From: JADLGL01 sp963823045
GTDB taxonomy: Bacteria > Pseudomonadota > Alphaproteobacteria > Rhizobiales > Kaistiaceae
DNA length: 64,000 nucleotides
Reading direction: 5' to 3'
NCBI GenBank assembly: GCA_963823045.1
Contig: CAWGKA010000012.1
Span: 620,001 to 684,000, forward strand
Each line of letters starts with the position of its first letter. Position 1 is the stretch's first letter. Both the position numbers and the translations under genes were made by a program. Below are positions 25,542 to 33,867 of the stretch, in pieces. Under the pieces are notes generated by a model, which made no database searches, had not been told where the DNA came from, and saw only the letters and a program-made list of their open reading frames with translations.

Positions 25542-27104
25542 CTATTGCGGGCCGTCGGCCGCCGGCGCCAACCAGCGCGACAGGTGAATGTCGAGCGCGT
25601 TGTCTTCCCACCCGGTGATGCCGGCCGAGACGAGGTTGAAGGAGGCGTAGGTCATCAGCGGTATGGCGACGAGGTCGTGCATCAAGCGGCGGTCGGCTGC
25701 GGCGTAGAGCGCGGTGCGAACGGTCCGGTCCGCAGTGGTTGCCGCCGCATCGATCAGGGAGGCGAAGGCCGGGTTGTCGTAGCCGGTGACGTTGAGATCG
25801 CCGGGCGCGAAGAGGTCCAGGAACTCCGACACATGGCCGGTCTCGCCAATCCAGGCGACGGCGGCGAGATCGAAGTCCCTGTCGCCGGTCAGATGCCGAT
25901 GCTGTTCTGCCGCCGACCGCGTGACGATATTGGCGGTAATGCCGACCGCGGCGAGATCGTTGGCGATCGACTGAGCCGTCGCCAACTGCAGATCGTCGTC
26001 GCTGACGGCAAGCGTCAAGGTGAGCGGATTGTCGGGGCCGTAGCCGGCGGCCTCGAGAAGGGCGCGCGCCTCGTTCTGCCGGTTTTCGGGAACGTTGGGT
26101 CCGAGCGCTGCTTCTGTCGGCGCGATCTCGTCGGTGAGACCGGGCGGCAGGATCGCCAGCGTCGGGATCGTCGCCCCGTGCCAGACGTCGGCAAGCGCGA
26201 TGCGGTCGACGGCGAGGGCGACGGCGCGGCGAAGGTTAGGAGCGGCGAGGACGCCGTCGACATTCGTCGCCAGGAAGTAGGTTCCGGCGTAAGGCGCGCG
26301 GCGCAGTTCGTCGCCGTAGCGGTCGGCGATGTCAGCGAGCGTGAACAGCGGCACATCGTTGCTGATGGCAATCTCGCCGACGCCGAACGCCGCGAGGGCG
26401 CGCTGCCGGTCGTAGCCAACATAATGGATGCTGTCATAGGCGAGGGCGTCCGCGTCCCGATAGTGCTCGTTCTTGGCGAGCCAGACACCTTCACCCGGCT
26501 CATATCCGTCGAAACGATAGGGGCCGTTGAACGGTCCGGTGAGACGCGGGATGGCCGGGAAGGCGTGGAAATTGCGGTGGAGCGGCATCGCCGCCGGAAG
26601 CGCCAGGAGATTGAGCAGGGCCGGGTCCGGCCTGTCCAGTTCGATGATGAGCGTTCGCGCGTCGGTGGCGTAGACGCCGACCGTATTCGGATCCGCATCG
26701 CCGGCAAGCGCCGCTGCAGCCCCCTTGACGGCGAGAAACAATCGCGCGGCCGGCGCCTCCGTTTCAGGCGCGAATAGCCGCTGGAAGGTCTGGACGAAAT
26801 CAGCGGCCAGGACCGGCGTGCCGTTCGACCACATCTCGTCCTCGCGGATCGAGAAGGTGTAGGTCAGCCTATCATCGGAAATGGTCCAGCGGTTCGCCGC
26901 GCCGGGGATGAGATTGCCCGCGGCGTCGTAGGTGAGGAGGCCTTCATAGAGGTCGCGAAGGATATTGGCGTCGGCGGCCGTCGTCGCATGCTGCGTGTCG
27001 AGCGTCGTCGGCTCCACGCCGTTTCCGCGTTCCAGTACCGTTTGCGCGGTCGCGGTGACGGCGGAGAAGAGGAAGATGAGGGCTGCGGCAAGCGCTGATT
27101 TCAT
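25542..27104 (-). CDS. Peptide/oligopeptide ABC transporter substrate-binding protein (family 5)
   Basis: The 520-residue protein starts with a Sec signal peptide (ALIFLFSAVTATA, cleavage likely before Gln21) and has the family 5 solute-binding fold: GVEPTTLDTQHATTAAD, RDLYEGLLTYDAAGNLIPGAA, FSIREDEMWSNGTPVLAADF and RRAVALAVDRIALAD are typical of OppA/DppA relatives. No permease or ATPase gene is nearby, so it must work with a transporter encoded elsewhere or be an orphan receptor. It is flanked by gaps of 88 and over 460 bases. Confidence 0.88.
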   Translation of the reverse strand: MKSALAAALIFLFSAVTATAQTVLERGNGVEPTTLDTQHATTAADANILRDLYEGLLTYDAAGNLIPGAANRWTISDDRLTYTFSIREDEMWSNGTPVLAADFVQTFQRLFAPETEAPAARLFLAVKGAAAALAGDADPNTVGVYATDARTLIIELDRPDPALLNLLALPAAMPLHRNFHAFPAIPRLTGPFNGPYRFDGYEPGEGVWLAKNEHYRDADALAYDSIHYVGYDRQRALAAFGVGEIAISNDVPLFTLADIADRYGDELRRAPYAGTYFLATNVDGVLAAPNLRRAVALAVDRIALADVWHGATIPTLAILPPGLTDEIAPTEAALGPNVPENRQNEARALLEAAGYGPDNPLTLTLAVSDDDLQLATAQSIANDLAAVGITANIVTRSAAEQHRHLTGDRDFDLAAVAWIGETGHVSEFLDLFAPGDLNVTGYDNPAFASLIDAAATTADRTVRTALYAAADRRLMHDLVAIPLMTYASFNLVSAGITGWEDNALDIHLSRWLAPAADGPQ

Positions 27105-27568
27105 TTGTGACGCTGGACTGTATGGGAGGCCAATGAACGGACGAAGAGCTGGCGGGCCGAATTGTCCAAGGAGTCTTGCCGCCTATCGGATCAGTGTCTA
27201 GCGCCACCAGGAGAAGTGCCCACGCTGGTCACGCCGTTTCCAAAACGCCGACGCTCCGAGCCTTCTTTTCATGGACGGCGGGCCCTCTTTTGCGTCTTTT
27301 GGCAATTGAGTTGCTCGCGGGCCGCGACCTCCGCGGTAGGGCGGAATGGCAAAAAATTTAGCTAAATCAATTTGTTATATAAACAGCATTGCGGCTGTGA
27401 AATCGGTGCGTAGCGGTGATGAGACGCACAAATAGCGGTTGGCCGATTGCTGTTGGCAGCGGCGCCCAGCTATTAACCACCAGCGCGTTCGGCCTATCGC
27501 GATGGATGCGGGTTCGGTACCGTTCTGCTAATTTTGTTAAATCCGCATTTACCATAGGGTTCGACGCC
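27105..27568. promoter_or_regulatory. 464-base non-coding gap with AT-rich patch
   Basis: No convincing gene was seen. Around 27350-27390 the base composition turns AT-rich and includes a 12-bp palindrome ATTTAGCTAAAT (27356-27367) followed by TTGTTATATAAA, which could be promoter or operator sequence for the plus-strand gene at 27569. The rest looks unstructured. Confidence 0.35.
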
Positions 27569-28186
27569 ATGGCCGAAGGCCGAGGGGGTTCCTCCAGCAG
27601 CAACGTTCGCAGTCTGACCGACGCGATGCGGAAGGTTCGTATCGCCGAGGCCGATCGTGCGGATGGGTTCGTCGACCTGCAGGAGGCCGAACGGGCGCGG
27701 CTGGAGATGCTTGCCGACGAGTTGCGCGACGTCTTCGCCGAGGTTCCCAGCGAGGACGAGCAGTTCATTTTCTCCGTGTCGGGCGGATCGCAAGCGCGTC
27801 TGTGGATCGACATGACGGCCTTCGTCGTCGTCGCACGCGACCGCCGCACGTACCGTTTCCTCAAGGACACGCGGCTCGGCCGGACGGTGATCCTGGAAAG
27901 TCCGTCGATCGACGACGTCGCCGACACCATCACCAACTATGTTGCCGAGCGCATCATCGAGCGCGATCGGGCAATCGAGGGCGATTGGCTGACGAAGCGA
28001 ATCAAGCAGGACGCAAAGCGCCGGCCCGATCCTCTAGCGGATGTGGAAGCGCCGCCGGCGTTTCGCCGTCAGAGGCGCGTGCTCGATGGCAAGGCCGCAG
28101 GCTGGGTTGTCGCCGGGTTCCTCGGCGGCATCCTGCTCGGCGTGATCGGTGTCCTCATTTACGCCTGGGTCAGCGTCCCGCTTTAG
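27569..28186 (+). CDS. Tail-anchored hypothetical protein
   Basis: A 205-residue protein with a soluble part and one C-terminal helix (WVVAGFLGGILLGVIGVLIYAW), so it is probably anchored with its bulk in the cytoplasm. The N-terminal half is charged and helical (LTDAMRKVRIAEADRADG); the centre has IFSVSGGSQARLWIDMTAFVVVARDRRTYRF, of which SGGSQARLWIDMTAF is the most distinctive stretch. I do not recognise the family. ATG 27569 was chosen because the upstream frame lies in the non-coding gap. It overlaps the convergent phosphoesterase by four bases. Confidence 0.65.
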   Translation: MAEGRGGSSSSNVRSLTDAMRKVRIAEADRADGFVDLQEAERARLEMLADELRDVFAEVPSEDEQFIFSVSGGSQARLWIDMTAFVVVARDRRTYRFLKDTRLGRTVILESPSIDDVADTITNYVAERIIERDRAIEGDWLTKRIKQDAKRRPDPLADVEAPPAFRRQRRVLDGKAAGWVVAGFLGGILLGVIGVLIYAWVSVPL

Positions 28187-29172
28187 ATCGGGAGCTTGGC
28201 GGCGCGTGTGCCGAAGATCTGCCGGTGCGTGAGGAGGCCGGCGGGTTCGCCGACGCGCTTGAATCCGACCGACGTCATCTCGCAGGTGAAATCGCCGGGC
28301 CGACCGCTGATGCTGTAGAGGTTGAAGGCCGCCGCAGCGCCGATATTGCCCGGCGGGTTCGACGCTGACGGCACGCCGACCACGGGCACCTTGCCGTGCT
28401 TGCCGTCGATATAGAACAGGCTTCCCGAATGCAGATGGCCGTGTAGGACCAGCTCGGCCCCCTCGTTGGCGATTACCTTCTGGAACGCCTCTGCCTCGAC
28501 CAGCCGCTGGGTGCGGTGGGTGATGTCGGGAGAGGGCGGATGATGCAGCAGCACGACGCGGAACTTGCCCTGCCGATGCTGGCGGCGGAGGGCGAGACCC
28601 AGCATTTCCAGCTGACGGGCGCTGAGATGGCCGGTGGCCATGAACGGGGCGGTAGCCCGGGCGGTGTTGACGCCGATGATCGCCGCCGGTCCGCGATGGC
28701 GGACGAAGGGGAAGACGACGGTGTCACTCGTCTCGTCCCCGATCATGAAGTCGCGCCATTCGCGCCGCGTGTGGGCGAGCGCTCCCGGCACATAGGCATC
28801 GTGATTACCTGGGATGACGGTGACGTCGTGCGGCTCACCGAGGCGCTCCAGCCAAAGGCGGGCCGACTGAATCTCCTCGGGCAAGGCTAGATTGACCAGG
28901 TCGCCGGTGACCGCGATGTGGTCGGGACCGATGGCGCGGATGTGCTCGATCAGCTCAATGGCGACTTCTGGCCGGTGCGCGCGGGAACGGTTGCTCTGCC
29001 AGTTGATGTAGCCGATCAGCCGCTTGGACATGAGGTGGTCGAGGCGCGGGCGGGGCAGCGGACCCAGATGCGGATCGGAGAGATGGGCGAGGACGAAGCT
29101 GTTGGCGCGGTCGATGTGCGGCAGCGATAGCGCGGGGAGTTCGATGTTTTCGGCCAGGCTTTCGTCAGTCAT
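28183..29172 (-). CDS. Calcineurin-like metallophosphoesterase
   Basis: The 329-residue enzyme has the full metallophosphoesterase motif set: LAHLSDPHLGPL, VTGDLVNLA, IPGNHDAYV, a His in LLHHPPSPD and LHGHLHSGSL. It is unrelated in detail to the one at 1878. Relatives of the Icc/CpdA type act on cyclic nucleotides or other phosphodiesters; the substrate cannot be read from sequence. No signal peptide. Its start faces a 365-base gap. Confidence 0.85.
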   Translation of the reverse strand: MTDESLAENIELPALSLPHIDRANSFVLAHLSDPHLGPLPRPRLDHLMSKRLIGYINWQSNRSRAHRPEVAIELIEHIRAIGPDHIAVTGDLVNLALPEEIQSARLWLERLGEPHDVTVIPGNHDAYVPGALAHTRREWRDFMIGDETSDTVVFPFVRHRGPAAIIGVNTARATAPFMATGHLSARQLEMLGLALRRQHRQGKFRVVLLHHPPSPDITHRTQRLVEAEAFQKVIANEGAELVLHGHLHSGSLFYIDGKHGKVPVVGVPSASNPPGNIGAAAAFNLYSISGRPGDFTCEMTSVGFKRVGEPAGLLTHRQIFGTRAAKLPI

Positions 29173-29235
29173 GACGTATTGGTTGCCGCATTTGCGAATG
29201 GATGAAAACGCGCCACCCCGGGAACGGGGAACACG

Positions 29236-29421
29236 ATGCTCAGCCTAATATGGCGCAACAGGTCCGAGTCTGCGAGCTTTTCGGCCGTTCCCAAGCCAGC
29301 GAAGCGAGAAGACAAGGAACAACAACGCGTCCCGCCGGGTCTGCAGCCGCCGCCGTACTATTATCTGGACGGCCCGGGCAGCGCATGGTACCCGGCGCGC
29401 CGCTTGATCTGGAGGCAATGA
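29236..29421 (+). CDS. Possible 61-residue small protein
   Basis: In the 365-base gap 29173-29537 a short frame begins with ATG after GGGGAA and encodes a basic N-terminal half and a Pro/Tyr-rich end (QPPPYYYLDGPGSAWYP). The aromatic, proline-rich end is unusual for random sequence, but no relatives are known to me and other frames are open too. Low confidence; otherwise the gap shows nothing. Confidence 0.25.
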   Translation: MLSLIWRNRSESASFSAVPKPAKREDKEQQRVPPGLQPPPYYYLDGPGSAWYPARRLIWRQ

Positions 29422-29537
29422 CGATGATCCGACGACGAGGCAGCAGCGACCAGCGGTCGCCCCATACGCCGTCGCCGAGACGCTAGCGAAGCGCTCCGGC
29501 GGCCGGTCTTCGACCCCGTTAGGACTTCGCGATAGCC

Positions 29538-30047
29538 ATGAACGCCTTGCCGCCTTTCGCGATCCGGCCCGAAGCGCCGGCCGATAATTCCGCCATCGAC
29601 GCTCTCAACGACATCGCTTTCGGTCCCGGCCGCTACGCGCGGGCCGCATATCGCCTGCGCGAAGGCGTGCCGCATGACACCAGCCTTGCCTTTGTCGGCG
29701 AGGTGAACGGGGAACTGATCGGCTCGGTGCGGCTGACGCCCATCATTATCGGCGAACGCCCTGCGCTGCTGCTCGGACCGCTTGCGGTCACGCCGCGCTG
29801 GAAGGACAAGGGCTGCGGCAAGGCTCTGGTGCGGACTGCCCTGGATGCGGCGCGCGACCAGGGGCATCGGCTTGTCCTCCTGGTCGGCGATCTGCCTTAC
29901 TACGGGCCGCTCGGCTTTGCCCGCTTCGAGCCATATGGCGCCGTGACGATGCCGGGGCCGGTCGATCCGGCGCGTCTGCTTGTTGCCGAACTGGTGCCCG
30001 GCGCGGCGGAAGGACTGGCTGGCGAGGTGCGACGCGCCTCGGTCTAG
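29538..30047 (+). CDS. GNAT N-acetyltransferase (YhbS type)
   Basis: The 169-residue protein has the GNAT fold: strand and acceptor region FAIRPEAPADNSAIDAL, beta strands AFVGEVNGELIGSVRL, then motif A LGPLAVTPRWKDKGCGKALV with the acetyl-CoA loop (R-W-K-D-K-G-C-G), and GDLPYYGPLGFARFEP, typical of the YhbS group. The acceptor substrate is unknown. Its last codons and stop lie inside the first copy of a 36-bp direct repeat whose second copy is at 31784. Confidence 0.85.
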   Translation: MNALPPFAIRPEAPADNSAIDALNDIAFGPGRYARAAYRLREGVPHDTSLAFVGEVNGELIGSVRLTPIIIGERPALLLGPLAVTPRWKDKGCGKALVRTALDAARDQGHRLVLLVGDLPYYGPLGFARFEPYGAVTMPGPVDPARLLVAELVPGAAEGLAGEVRRASV

Positions 30048-30056
30048 CGGCCCTCG
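30021..30056. repeat. 36-bp direct repeat, copy 1
   Basis: This stretch covers the 3' end of the acetyltransferase gene. It is identical at 34 of 36 positions, in the same orientation, to 31784-31819. Differences are at the 8th base (T versus C) and the 27th (G versus A). The two copies bracket the secreted-protein gene. Confidence 0.9.
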
Positions 30057-30070
30057 ACGCAGCGGCACGG

Positions 30071-31670
30071 CTAGTGCGGCGACACCTTGGTGATGAATCC
30101 GACCCGGCCGGCCGGCCTCCATGGCGATCATGAAGACGCTATCCCCATCCATGAAGATTTGCCCGAAGGAGGGAAGCGACCCGGCTACCTTTGCCTCGGC
30201 GAGAACATCCCCGGTGTTCAGGTCGACGACCAGCAGGAACAATTGGCAGAACCCCTGCGGGCTGCACCGTCTGTCGTCGATATAAAGATGCTCCCTGTCG
30301 GAGGCGATTGCCGGACCGGCGGTCGCGTGGATCTGGTCCGTCTCCCAAACCTTCACCAACCCGCCGCCTTCGAGCCGCCAACCGACAAGGCGTCCGTTGA
30401 TCGAATCGTTGGTCACGACGATGTTCGTGTTGAACGGATCCGCGGTCAGCGAGGACCACGATCCGCCCGGCCGCCCGGAAGAGTTGGCGGGGCGATTGGT
30501 GATCGTCGGGTCGGTCGTATCCGTCCTCTGGGTGTAGAGCGTCAGCGGCGCCGTTACGCCCTGGATCACCGAGTTGTTGTTCTGAAAGATGACGGTATTG
30601 GAGTCGCCCATATAGGTGAGGCTGACCGCGCCGGTCGTGCCGTCGCCGGGGGTTCGGTAGACCTGCGACCAGGCGTCGTCGAGTTGGACGCCGGTGTCTC
30701 CCAATATGAGACGCTGGGTCACGGTGTCGTTGGTGATGTAGAGATACTGTGTGTCACCCTCCGCTGCAGCCGTCAGTCTGGTTGCGCCGACGCCGGGCAA
30801 ATCGGTGCGGAACCGGATCGACAGATCGGACGCGTCGACCGACACGAGAATGGCCGGATCGTTGCTGAAGAAGTTGAACGCCTTGAGGATGATGTCGCCG
30901 CTGAGGGGGGCGACGGTCATGCCATTGTAGACCGTGCCGATCCCCACTGACGTGAAGGTAGGCAGCGCCAGCGATCCAGTTATCTCGAGCGTGTCCGGGT
31001 TGATCTCATAGAGGGTCGACCTTGAGACCACATAGAGATTGCCGTTCCCGTGGATGAAGATGTTGCCGAAATAGTTCAGCGTCTCGGGAGGCGCGGGCGG
31101 TGGCGAAGAGCAAGGGGCACCCGGGGTGCATGTCTCTCCCTGCAGGAAGAAGCGCAGCGCCGATGCCGTGATTTGCTCGCGCTGCGGGAAGGTGGGGAGT
31201 TCCAGCATGCCGATCACGGTCATCGTCTGCGGATCGATCTTGGCGATGTACGGGTGAGTCACGTTCGCGTTCAGCGCTTCGGTCAACAGCAAGGTCGGCG
31301 AGAGAAGATTGACGTCGTTTGCCGTAGCTAGCGCGAATGGCCCCAAGAGATCAGGCTGACCGCCCAACACGAATATGGAGCCGTCGGAATAGGTGACGCC
31401 CCAATACGGCGTCGAGGGCAGCGCAAGGCTCTGCGTCACCAAGGCGTCGGAGGTGACCCCCTCGGGCAGGCCTGCGCCCGTCACTGCGCCGGTGCGCCAG
31501 CCATCTGAGCGGCCATAGGGCCATGTCGTGTCGTAGAAACCCGTCCGTGGCCCAACATTCTGCGTGACGACCTGCGCCGCTACGGCGGTCGGCAGAAGCA
31601 AGAGCAATGCGACTTGGGCAAAACGAAATGGCCGACGGTAACGACCGTTGGCGGACAAACATCCTAGCAT
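30071..31670 (-). pseudogene. Secreted hypothetical protein, probable beta-propeller-like, frame broken near its 3' end
   Basis: ATG 31670 starts a signal peptide (FAQVALLLLLPTAVAAQ) followed by about 500 residues rich in beta strands with repeating units of the type IAKIDPQTMTVIGMLELP, LYEINPDTLEITGSLALP and LVVDLNTGDVLAEAKV, suggesting a propeller. Two Cys pairs (CTPGAPC, CSPQGFC) fit an exported protein. Near 30104-30117 a CCGG tandem run shifts the frame; with one unit fewer the protein ends EAGRVGFITKVSPH at stop 30071 (531 residues). As given, translation would read on through the antisense of the acetyltransferase gene. Composition is lower in G+C than neighbours (33 of 60 bases at 30541-30600 against 43 of 60 at 33301-33360). 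Function unknown. Confidence 0.7.
30104..30117. repeat. CCGG tandem run (3.5 units) at a frameshift
   Basis: The run CCGGCCGGCCGGCC lies within the last 16 codons of the secreted-protein gene. Loss of one 4-base unit would join the long frame to a nearby stop at 30071. Slippage or an assembly error are equally possible; 3.5 units is short for efficient phase variation. Confidence 0.6.
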
Positions 31671-31783
31671 CGGCGGGCCTCGCTCGGAAGTTGAACGAGA
31701 GCATAGCACACGACGCGCGCGAGATACAGCCGGGACGACCCCTTGGAAGGTTGCAACACGCAGAAGTGTTCGCACCTGCCCCC

Positions 31784-31819
31784 GGCGAGGCGCGACGCGC
31801 CTCGGTCTAACGGCCCTCG
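31784..31819. repeat. 36-bp direct repeat, copy 2
   Basis: This is the second copy of 30021-30056 (34/36 identical). Read on the minus strand it holds the last codons and stop of the vWA protein gene; read on the plus strand it still encodes the last residues of the acetyltransferase (GEARRASV and stop). Thus it looks like a junction of the two genes that was duplicated around an insert. Confidence 0.9.
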
Positions 31820-33867
31820 CGGAACCAGGTGACGGCGAGGAGACCGGCGAGGATCGCGAGACCAAGGAAGCCGGCGAAGAGCGGCAGTCGGCTGATGCCG
31901 AGCAGCGTGCTGGCGTCGGTCATGCGAATACCCATCCAATCGCCGCCGCCATAATTGCTGCCGGCATTGATGGTGACGATGCGCGGTAGGTCCGTGCCGT
32001 CGAGGCCAATGCGGCCGATATGGCCGTTGCTGTCCTCAACGACCGGACCCAGGACGTCGAGCGTCGACATCGGATCAACGAATTCGCGCGGGTTGGGCGG
32101 GCCGACGGCAACGACGGCGCTGCGGTCACCCTGAGCGACGCGCCACAGGCCAACGCTGTCGACCGGGACACGGACCCGCCACAAGCCGGGCTCGACCTCG
32201 CTGAGCGTCACTTGCTGTTCGGTGCCATCCGGTGCGGTGACGGTGGCCGGGTCGACCGCGTCGGCCATGGTCTGGCGTTCGATCGTCAGCGTGCCGTCCT
32301 CTGCGGAAGCGCGCAGCGCTTCCTCGTCGAGGTCGGGCTCCTGCATCAGCCAGTGGGCGACGCGGCGCAGAAGGTCGACATAGGGGCCGCCGCCCTCATA
32401 GCCCCGCGCCCAGAGCCAGGCCTGATCCGACATCAGCATGGCGACGCGGCCGTCGCCCTCATGGCCGAGGATGAGGAGCGGCAGGCCGTCGGCGCCGTTC
32501 ATCACGACCTCGCCGGTCGGGTTCACGACCTCGGCCTGGCTGAACCAATGGCTCCAGGTGGGCGGGTCGGACTGGCCGCCGGGGAGGTCGCGCGTCACCG
32601 GATGGCGCGTGCCGAGATCAGTGATGGTGGGAAGATAAGGCGCCTCGACCACGCGGCCCGTCGGATTGGCCGGCAGCACGCGCGAGAGGCCGGTGTTGTA
32701 GATGCTGGTCGGGCCGGCGTCGTCGGGGCCGGCGGCGATCAGCAGAGCGCCGCCATTGGTGACATAGCGGGCGATGTTGCTGAAATAGGCCGTCGGCAGC
32801 GGGTCCTGGTGCTGAAAATTGTCGAAGATGATGAGGTCGAAATCGTTCAACTTCTGGATGAAGAGCTCCTGCGTGGGGAAGGCGATCAGGGCGAGTTCGT
32901 CGGGCGGCGTCGCGTCGAATTTCTCCGCCGGGCGCAGGATCGTGAAGTGAATGAGGTCGACCGCCGGGTCCGATTTCAGGAGGTCGCGCCAGGTCCGTTC
33001 GCCGACATGCGGCTCGCCTGAGACGAGAAGGACGCGCAGATTCTGGCGGACGCCATCCATGGTCACGACCGCGCGGTTGTTGATGTCGGTCAGTTCGCCT
33101 GCGAGCGGCTCGGCGACGAACTCGAACACCATGGCACCGGCATGCGGGACCGTGAACTGATAGGTCTGTTCCTCGCCGACGGTCGCGAGTTGCTGCTGCA
33201 CCAGTTCGCCATCGCGATAGATGCTCACGGCGACGGTGCCGCGGTCACGCGTACCGTCATCGGCGACGTGATAGGTGATGGTCTGGTCCTCGTCGACGAT
33301 GCCGAAACGCGGAGCCGCGTCGATGACGACGCGGCGATCCGTCTCGTCGGGGCGACCTGTGATTAGCGCGTGCAGTGGTGCACCGCCGAGATCGGCCGCC
33401 GTCTGCGGTGTGTCGTGAACCTCGCCATCGGTGAGCATGATGACGGCGCCGACGCGGTCCGGCGGTACATCGGCGAGGCCGGCATTGACCGCGGTGAAGA
33501 GCTCCGTACCGTCATTGCCGGCATTTTGCGGGACGGTGATGGTGCGGACGTCGACACCGTCGATGGCGTTGAGGCGATCGGTGAGCGTCGCGGCCGCAGC
33601 GTCGGTGGCTTCAGTCCGGGTCTCGAGCGTTTGGCTGGCGCTGTGGTCAACGACGAGAGCGACGACGGTCGGCAGAGGATCGCGCTCCTGCTGGACGATG
33701 ACGGGGTTGAGAAGCGCGATGGTCATGGCGGCCAGAGCGAGCGCACGCAGCCAGGCCGCCGCGGCGCGCCGGTAGATGGCGAAGGCGACGAGCGCCAGGC
33801 CGATCGCGCCAAGGCCGATCACCAGCCAAAGCGGAATGAGCGGCGCGAAGTCGACAGACCAGCTCAT
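31807..33867 (-). CDS. Membrane protein with vWA-like and glutamine-amidotransferase-like domains (MoxR operon)
   Basis: The 686-residue protein has two N-terminal helices (LWLVIGLGAIGLALVAFAIY, WLRALALAAMTIALLNPVIV), a von Willebrand A-like domain from ~70 with MIDAS-type DHSASQ and MLTDGEVHD, a beta-sandwich part, a Rossmann-like amidotransferase-type region (NLRVLLVSGEPHVGE, DLIIFDNFQHQDPLP, RYVTNGGALLIAAG) around 285-450, and a C-terminal helix. Such proteins follow DUF4159 genes in MoxR operons. Role unknown; an envelope chaperone or metal-insertion function is inferred from MoxR systems. It overlaps the upstream gene by four bases. Confidence 0.8.
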   Translation of the reverse strand: MSWSVDFAPLIPLWLVIGLGAIGLALVAFAIYRRAAAAWLRALALAAMTIALLNPVIVQQERDPLPTVVALVVDHSASQTLETRTEATDAAAATLTDRLNAIDGVDVRTITVPQNAGNDGTELFTAVNAGLADVPPDRVGAVIMLTDGEVHDTPQTAADLGGAPLHALITGRPDETDRRVVIDAAPRFGIVDEDQTITYHVADDGTRDRGTVAVSIYRDGELVQQQLATVGEEQTYQFTVPHAGAMVFEFVAEPLAGELTDINNRAVVTMDGVRQNLRVLLVSGEPHVGERTWRDLLKSDPAVDLIHFTILRPAEKFDATPPDELALIAFPTQELFIQKLNDFDLIIFDNFQHQDPLPTAYFSNIARYVTNGGALLIAAGPDDAGPTSIYNTGLSRVLPANPTGRVVEAPYLPTITDLGTRHPVTRDLPGGQSDPPTWSHWFSQAEVVNPTGEVVMNGADGLPLLILGHEGDGRVAMLMSDQAWLWARGYEGGGPYVDLLRRVAHWLMQEPDLDEEALRASAEDGTLTIERQTMADAVDPATVTAPDGTEQQVTLSEVEPGLWRVRVPVDSVGLWRVAQGDRSAVVAVGPPNPREFVDPMSTLDVLGPVVEDSNGHIGRIGLDGTDLPRIVTINAGSNYGGGDWMGIRMTDASTLLGISRLPLFAGFLGLAILAGLLAVTWFREGR

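Noticed and set aside
29361..30070. Extension of the secreted protein by about 240 residues
   Set aside because: The extension is the antisense of the acetyltransferase gene and loses the beta-repeat character; it arises from the CCGG frame shift.
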